Assembly: GCF_000423085.1 (NCBI RefSeq)
Contig: NZ_AUHH01000014.1
Location: forward strand, 1 to 64,000
Origin: Granulicoccus phenolivorans DSM 17626 = NBRC 107789 = JCM 15570
Lineage (GTDB): Bacteria > Actinomycetota > Actinomycetes > Propionibacteriales > Propionibacteriaceae
Direction of reading: 5' to 3'
Length of the DNA: 64,000 nt
How positions within the stretch are numbered: the stretch's first letter is position 1; each line of letters begins with the position of its first letter. The notes below the pieces were generated by a model. It saw only the letters and a program-made list of their open reading frames with translations. It made no database searches and had not been told where the DNA came from. The translations under genes were made by a program, and so were the position numbers. Shown piece by piece: positions 61,084 through 64,000 of the stretch.

Positions 61084-62132
61084 GCGACACCACGATCAAC
61101 CTGACCACCGCCGCCGATGCTGACATCAGCGAACTGATCCACAGCGTCCTCACCGACGCCCGGGAGAGCGCCGGCCCGGCCGATCCGACCGGCGCACCGA
61201 CCGACCTGGACCGCGGGCTGTGGGCCACCCTGACCGAGACCGGGCTGGCCGCGCTCACCGCCGCGGAGGACCAGGGCGGCTCGGAGGCAAGCTGGCTGGA
61301 GGCCGCGGTGCTGGTCTCGGCCACCGCCGCGACCGCGGCCCGGGTCCCGGTCGTCGAGCACGACCTGCTCGCCCTGTGGCTGCTGGCGCAGGCCGGGCTG
61401 CCGGCCGACGACGGCATCCGGACCGTCGCGGTCCTGGACGCCGAGGGTCGCGCGGACAATGTCGCCTGGGCCGGGCAGACCGACCGGATCGTCCTCGCGT
61501 GGCCCAGCGGTGACGGGTACGCCGTCGCCGACCTGCCCACCGCGGAGGTGGCGATCGCCCCGACGGCGTCGCTGGGCAACCGGCCGACCGCCCGGATCAA
61601 CGTGGACCCCGCCGCGATCACCGGGACGCCGGTCGGCGCCGAGGTGATCGCCGCGTTCGAACAGCGCGCCGCGCTCGCCCGCGCCCTGCAGATCTGCGGG
61701 GCCCTGGAGCAGATCCTGCAGGTGACGATCACCCATGTCACCGAGCGGGTCCAGTTCGGTCGGCCGCTGGCCAAGTTCCAGGCGGTCCAGAACCTGGTCA
61801 CCGACATCGCCACCGAGGCGGCCCTGGCCCGCTCGGCGACCGATGCGGCGCTGCTGGCCGCGGTGAACTCGGACTGGGAATCGGCCGACCTGCACTTCGC
61901 GATCGCCGCCGCCCGCTCCTGCTGCGGGCACGCCGCGACGGTGGTGGTACGCAATGCCCATCAGGCCCTCGGCGCGATCGGCACCACCAAGGAGCACCAG
62001 TTGCACGAGTTCACCCAGCCGGTGCTGATGTGGCGCTCGGAGTACGGGACGACCGCCGAATTCGACGAACACCTCACCACCTGCGCGATCGGCGCCGGTG
62101 GCAGCGGAATCTGGGATCTGCTGACCCGCTGA
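61080..62132 (+). CDS. Acyl-CoA dehydrogenase, diverged partner subunit
   Basis: A 350-residue protein with weak N-terminal and middle domains but a clear C-terminal helical domain (ITHVTERVQFGRPLAKFQAV, and NAHQALGAIGTTKEHQLHEF). The FAD-binding middle domain lacks the usual SEPxxGSD motif. This fits an alpha2-beta2 heteromeric dehydrogenase with the preceding gene, as in mycobacterial FadE pairs. Overlaps the previous gene by 4 bases. Confidence 0.88.
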   Translation: MSDTTINLTTAADADISELIHSVLTDARESAGPADPTGAPTDLDRGLWATLTETGLAALTAAEDQGGSEASWLEAAVLVSATAATAARVPVVEHDLLALWLLAQAGLPADDGIRTVAVLDAEGRADNVAWAGQTDRIVLAWPSGDGYAVADLPTAEVAIAPTASLGNRPTARINVDPAAITGTPVGAEVIAAFEQRAALARALQICGALEQILQVTITHVTERVQFGRPLAKFQAVQNLVTDIATEAALARSATDAALLAAVNSDWESADLHFAIAAARSCCGHAATVVVRNAHQALGAIGTTKEHQLHEFTQPVLMWRSEYGTTAEFDEHLTTCAIGAGGSGIWDLLTR

Positions 62133-62153
62133 GGTCGGCGCGAGAGGAGAGCA

Positions 62154-62918
62154 ATGAGCGACGAAGTACTGGTCGACAAGCGGGACGGGGTGATGGTGAT
62201 CACCATCAACCGGCCCGAGAAGAAGAACGCGCTGAACGCGGCCGTGGGTCAGGGCGTCAGCGATGCCATCGACGAACTGGAAGCGACCGAAGGGCTGTGG
62301 GCCGGGGTGCTCACCGGCGCCGGCGGCATCTTCTCCGCCGGGATGGATCTGAAGGCGTTCCTGGCCGGAGAGACTCCGAATGTCGGGGATCGCGGCATGT
62401 GCGGGATCACCCGACGGCCGCCGACCAAGCCGGTGATCGCCGCGGTCGAGGGCTGGGCGCTGGCCGGCGGGATGGAACTGACCCTGGCCTGTGACCTGAT
62501 CGTGGCCGCCCGGACCGCGAAGTTCGGCGTACCGGAGGTGAAGCGGGGTCTGGTCGCGCGCGGTGGTGCACTGTTGCAGTTGCCGCGGCGGATTCCGCAG
62601 GCGCTGGCGCTGGAGATGCTGCTGACCGGCGATCCGGTGACCGCGGAGAAGGCTGCGGAGATCGGGCTGATCAACCGGTTGACCGAGGAGGGCGGCGCGC
62701 TCGAGGCCGCGGTGGAGCTGGCGCAGAAGATCGCCGAGAACGGTCCGATGGCGGTGGCGGCGACCCGGCAGATCCTGCGGGAGCAGCAGGACTGGACCTT
62801 GGCCGAGCGCTGGCAGCGGCAGGGGGAGATCGCCGACCCGGTGTTCGCCTCGGCCGATGCGAAGGAGGGCGCGACCGCGTTCACCGAGAAGCGGAAGCCG
62901 GTCTGGCAGGGTCGGTGA
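62154..62918 (+). CDS. Enoyl-CoA hydratase / crotonase
   Basis: A 254-residue crotonase with the family opening VMVITINRPEKKNALNAAV, oxyanion segments GIFSAGMDLKAFL and VEGWALAGGMELTLACD, and FGVPEVKRGLVARGGALLQL. It closes the operon. It is more similar to typical actinobacterial EchA than the first copy, so the two probably act on different intermediates. AGAGGAG precedes the ATG. Confidence 0.93.
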   Translation: MSDEVLVDKRDGVMVITINRPEKKNALNAAVGQGVSDAIDELEATEGLWAGVLTGAGGIFSAGMDLKAFLAGETPNVGDRGMCGITRRPPTKPVIAAVEGWALAGGMELTLACDLIVAARTAKFGVPEVKRGLVARGGALLQLPRRIPQALALEMLLTGDPVTAEKAAEIGLINRLTEEGGALEAAVELAQKIAENGPMAVAATRQILREQQDWTLAERWQRQGEIADPVFASADAKEGATAFTEKRKPVWQGR

Positions 62919-62956
62919 GGCCGCCGGCCCGACCGTCAGGCCGGGCCGGACGAACA

Positions 62957-62992
62957 GAACGAGGGGTACGCCGATCGGCGTACCCCTCGTTC
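62957..62992. terminator. Bidirectional intrinsic terminator
   Basis: A 16-base-pair perfect stem (62957-62972 with 62977-62992, loop GATC) between the convergent crotonase and erpA genes. Confidence 0.85.
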
Positions 62993-63012
62993 GTGGTGGG
63001 TGCAGGTGCGAC

Positions 63013-63366
63013 TCAGTGGAACGAATCGCCGCAGGCGCAGGAGCCCGCCGCGTTCGGGTTGTCGATGGTGAAGCCCTGCTGCTCGATGGTGTCGACGAAG
63101 TCGATGGTGGCGCCGTTGAGGTACGGAGCGCTCATCCGGTCGGTGATGACCGAGACGCCGTCGTACTCCTTGGCGATGTCGCCCTCGCCCTGCGGGCGGG
63201 CGTCGAACCACAGTTCGTAACGCAGACCGGAGCAGCCGCCGGGCTGCACGGCCACGCGCAGCACGAGGTCATCCCGGCCTTCCCGCTCGAGCAGCGACTT
63301 GACCTTGCTGGCGGCGCCCTCGGTCAGGACGATGCCGTCGGTGGCTGCGGTTACCTCAGTCGTCAT
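63013..63366 (-). CDS. erpA: A-type iron-sulfur carrier / insertion protein
   Basis: A 117-residue HesB/IscA-family carrier. The three conserved cysteines are in VQPGGCSGLRYELWF and SCACGDSFH. It delivers Fe-S clusters to apoproteins. ATG 63366 follows GGGAG by 8 bases; the frame extends upstream into non-coding leader. It matches Rv2204c by position. Confidence 0.95.
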   Translation of the reverse strand: MTTEVTAATDGIVLTEGAASKVKSLLEREGRDDLVLRVAVQPGGCSGLRYELWFDARPQGEGDIAKEYDGVSVITDRMSAPYLNGATIDFVDTIEQQGFTIDNPNAAGSCACGDSFH

Positions 63367-63568
63367 ATCTGTGTCTCCCTTTGTGACGCTAGTGTCGCGT
63401 GTGCCGGCGGCCCGGGATGGGCGCCGATACCTCCGGGCGGAAACCCGGTCCTCCATCAAGTTCCAGCACCGGTGTTGGCGCCGTTATTCCCTGCCAGTGT
63501 AAATCCTTGCGCCAAGATGTCGAGGGTGTCCCGAGGTGGCATTCGGTTCGTCCCGGTCGGTCATCGGC

Positions 63569-64000
63569 TCAGGGGAAGCGCCAGCTGCGCGCGACCCGGG
63601 CAGCGAACTCAGTGAGGTCGGCATCGGTCACGGCGTCGGGTTCCCGCTCCATCGCGTACGCCGATTCGATCCCGAACTGACGCATCTCCCGGGCGCTGAT
63701 CCACACCTGGGCGGCCAGCGCGATCACCGGCCGGGTGGCCTGTTCGGCCCGATCGGCGAGGTAGCGGACCACCGGCCCGCCGGCACTCCCGAAGTCGAAA
63801 CCGGTGGCCCCGGTGACCACCAGATCGGCCAGCGGCAGGGTCCGGGAGAGGTCGGCGGCGTCGGCACACAGCTGCGGGCCGGTGCAGATCCGACCGCCCA
63901 GGGCAGCCAGGGCGTACGCCCCGTCGGCGCCGGCCCCGGGCAGCAGGGCGGCCTCCGGCGCGCAGAGGTTCGCGAACCGCTCCAGGGTTTCATCGATCGC
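63569..64000 (-). CDS. Glycerate kinase, 5' end outside window
   Basis: The last 143 residues are seen. Segments LPGAGADGAYALAALGG, LADLVVTGATGFDFGSAGG and ARPVIALAAQ-type helices (RPVIALAAQVWISAREMRQF) fit the glycerate 2-/3-kinase type I family, though the canonical TGEG reads TGAT. The start is beyond position 64000. It is the neighbour of erpA in many actinobacteria (Rv2205c). Confidence 0.8.
   Translation of the reverse strand, partial: AIDETLERFANLCAPEAALLPGAGADGAYALAALGGRICTGPQLCADAADLSRTLPLADLVVTGATGFDFGSAGGPVVRYLADRAEQATRPVIALAAQVWISAREMRQFGIESAYAMEREPDAVTDADLTEFAARVARSWRFP

Overview
The window is high-GC DNA from an actinobacterium, most likely in the Propionibacteriales/Propionibacteriaceae (the family-level placement is inference). 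The evidence is the actinobacterial bcc-aa3 respiratory gene set (ctaE-qcrCAB and ctaCDF), a RamB regulator divergent from malate synthase, a PASTA kinase of the PknL type, GuaB1, GpgS-FolP2, and many promoters that place the first transcribed base on or next to the start codon. The order metF, idsA, pknL, aroG, plsC, nlpC, DEDDh/GIY-YIG, qcr/ctaE, trpD, ctaF, ctaC, erpA, glycerate kinase follows, from memory, the Mycobacterium tuberculosis Rv2172c-Rv2205c backbone, so most of the window is a conserved core segment.

Layout. 1-4 kb: a partial lipoprotein, then aceB (malate synthase) divergent from ramB. 4-7.7 kb: the riboflavin operon ribD-ribE-ribBA-ribH behind an FMN riboswitch (minus strand). 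7.8-15.3 kb: a flavoprotein-like protein, a HelD/HelR-type helicase, metF, a polyprenyl synthetase, then the minus-strand group thiE, membrane-anchored RNase Sa-like toxin, barstar, and a divergent ThiS-like protein lacking the C-terminal diglycine. 15.4-27.9 kb: pknL, a small HTH protein, aroG, a two-component system, plsC, an esterase, an NlpC/P60 hydrolase and an exonuclease/GIY-YIG nuclease. 28-43.5 kb: the bc1 and cytochrome oxidase operons surrounding trpD, a prepilin peptidase, a sunset-domain protein, a cyclophilin, a rhomboid lacking its catalytic residues, a stand-alone Lrp ligand-binding domain and guaB1.

43.7-62.9 kb sits between ctaC and erpA and looks accessory. It holds a gpgS-folP2 operon, an F420-type oxidoreductase, a thiolase, and a catabolic operon (FAH hydrolase, alpha/beta hydrolase, amidohydrolase, DUF1636-like protein) divergent from a GntR regulator with TTGGT repeat operators. 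It also holds a MerR-carboxymuconolactone-decarboxylase pair whose MerR gene has an in-frame amber stop, two convergent LysR genes, and a crotonase/acyl-CoA dehydrogenase operon. The window ends with erpA and a partial glycerate kinase.

No tRNA, rRNA, CRISPR array, insertion sequence or phage gene was recognised. The most notable signals are the thiE-RNase-barstar coupling, the interrupted MerR gene on a 19-bp-spacer promoter, the dead rhomboid, the duplicated gene 3' ends near aroG, and the genome-style TANNNT-N6-RTG leaderless promoter pattern.
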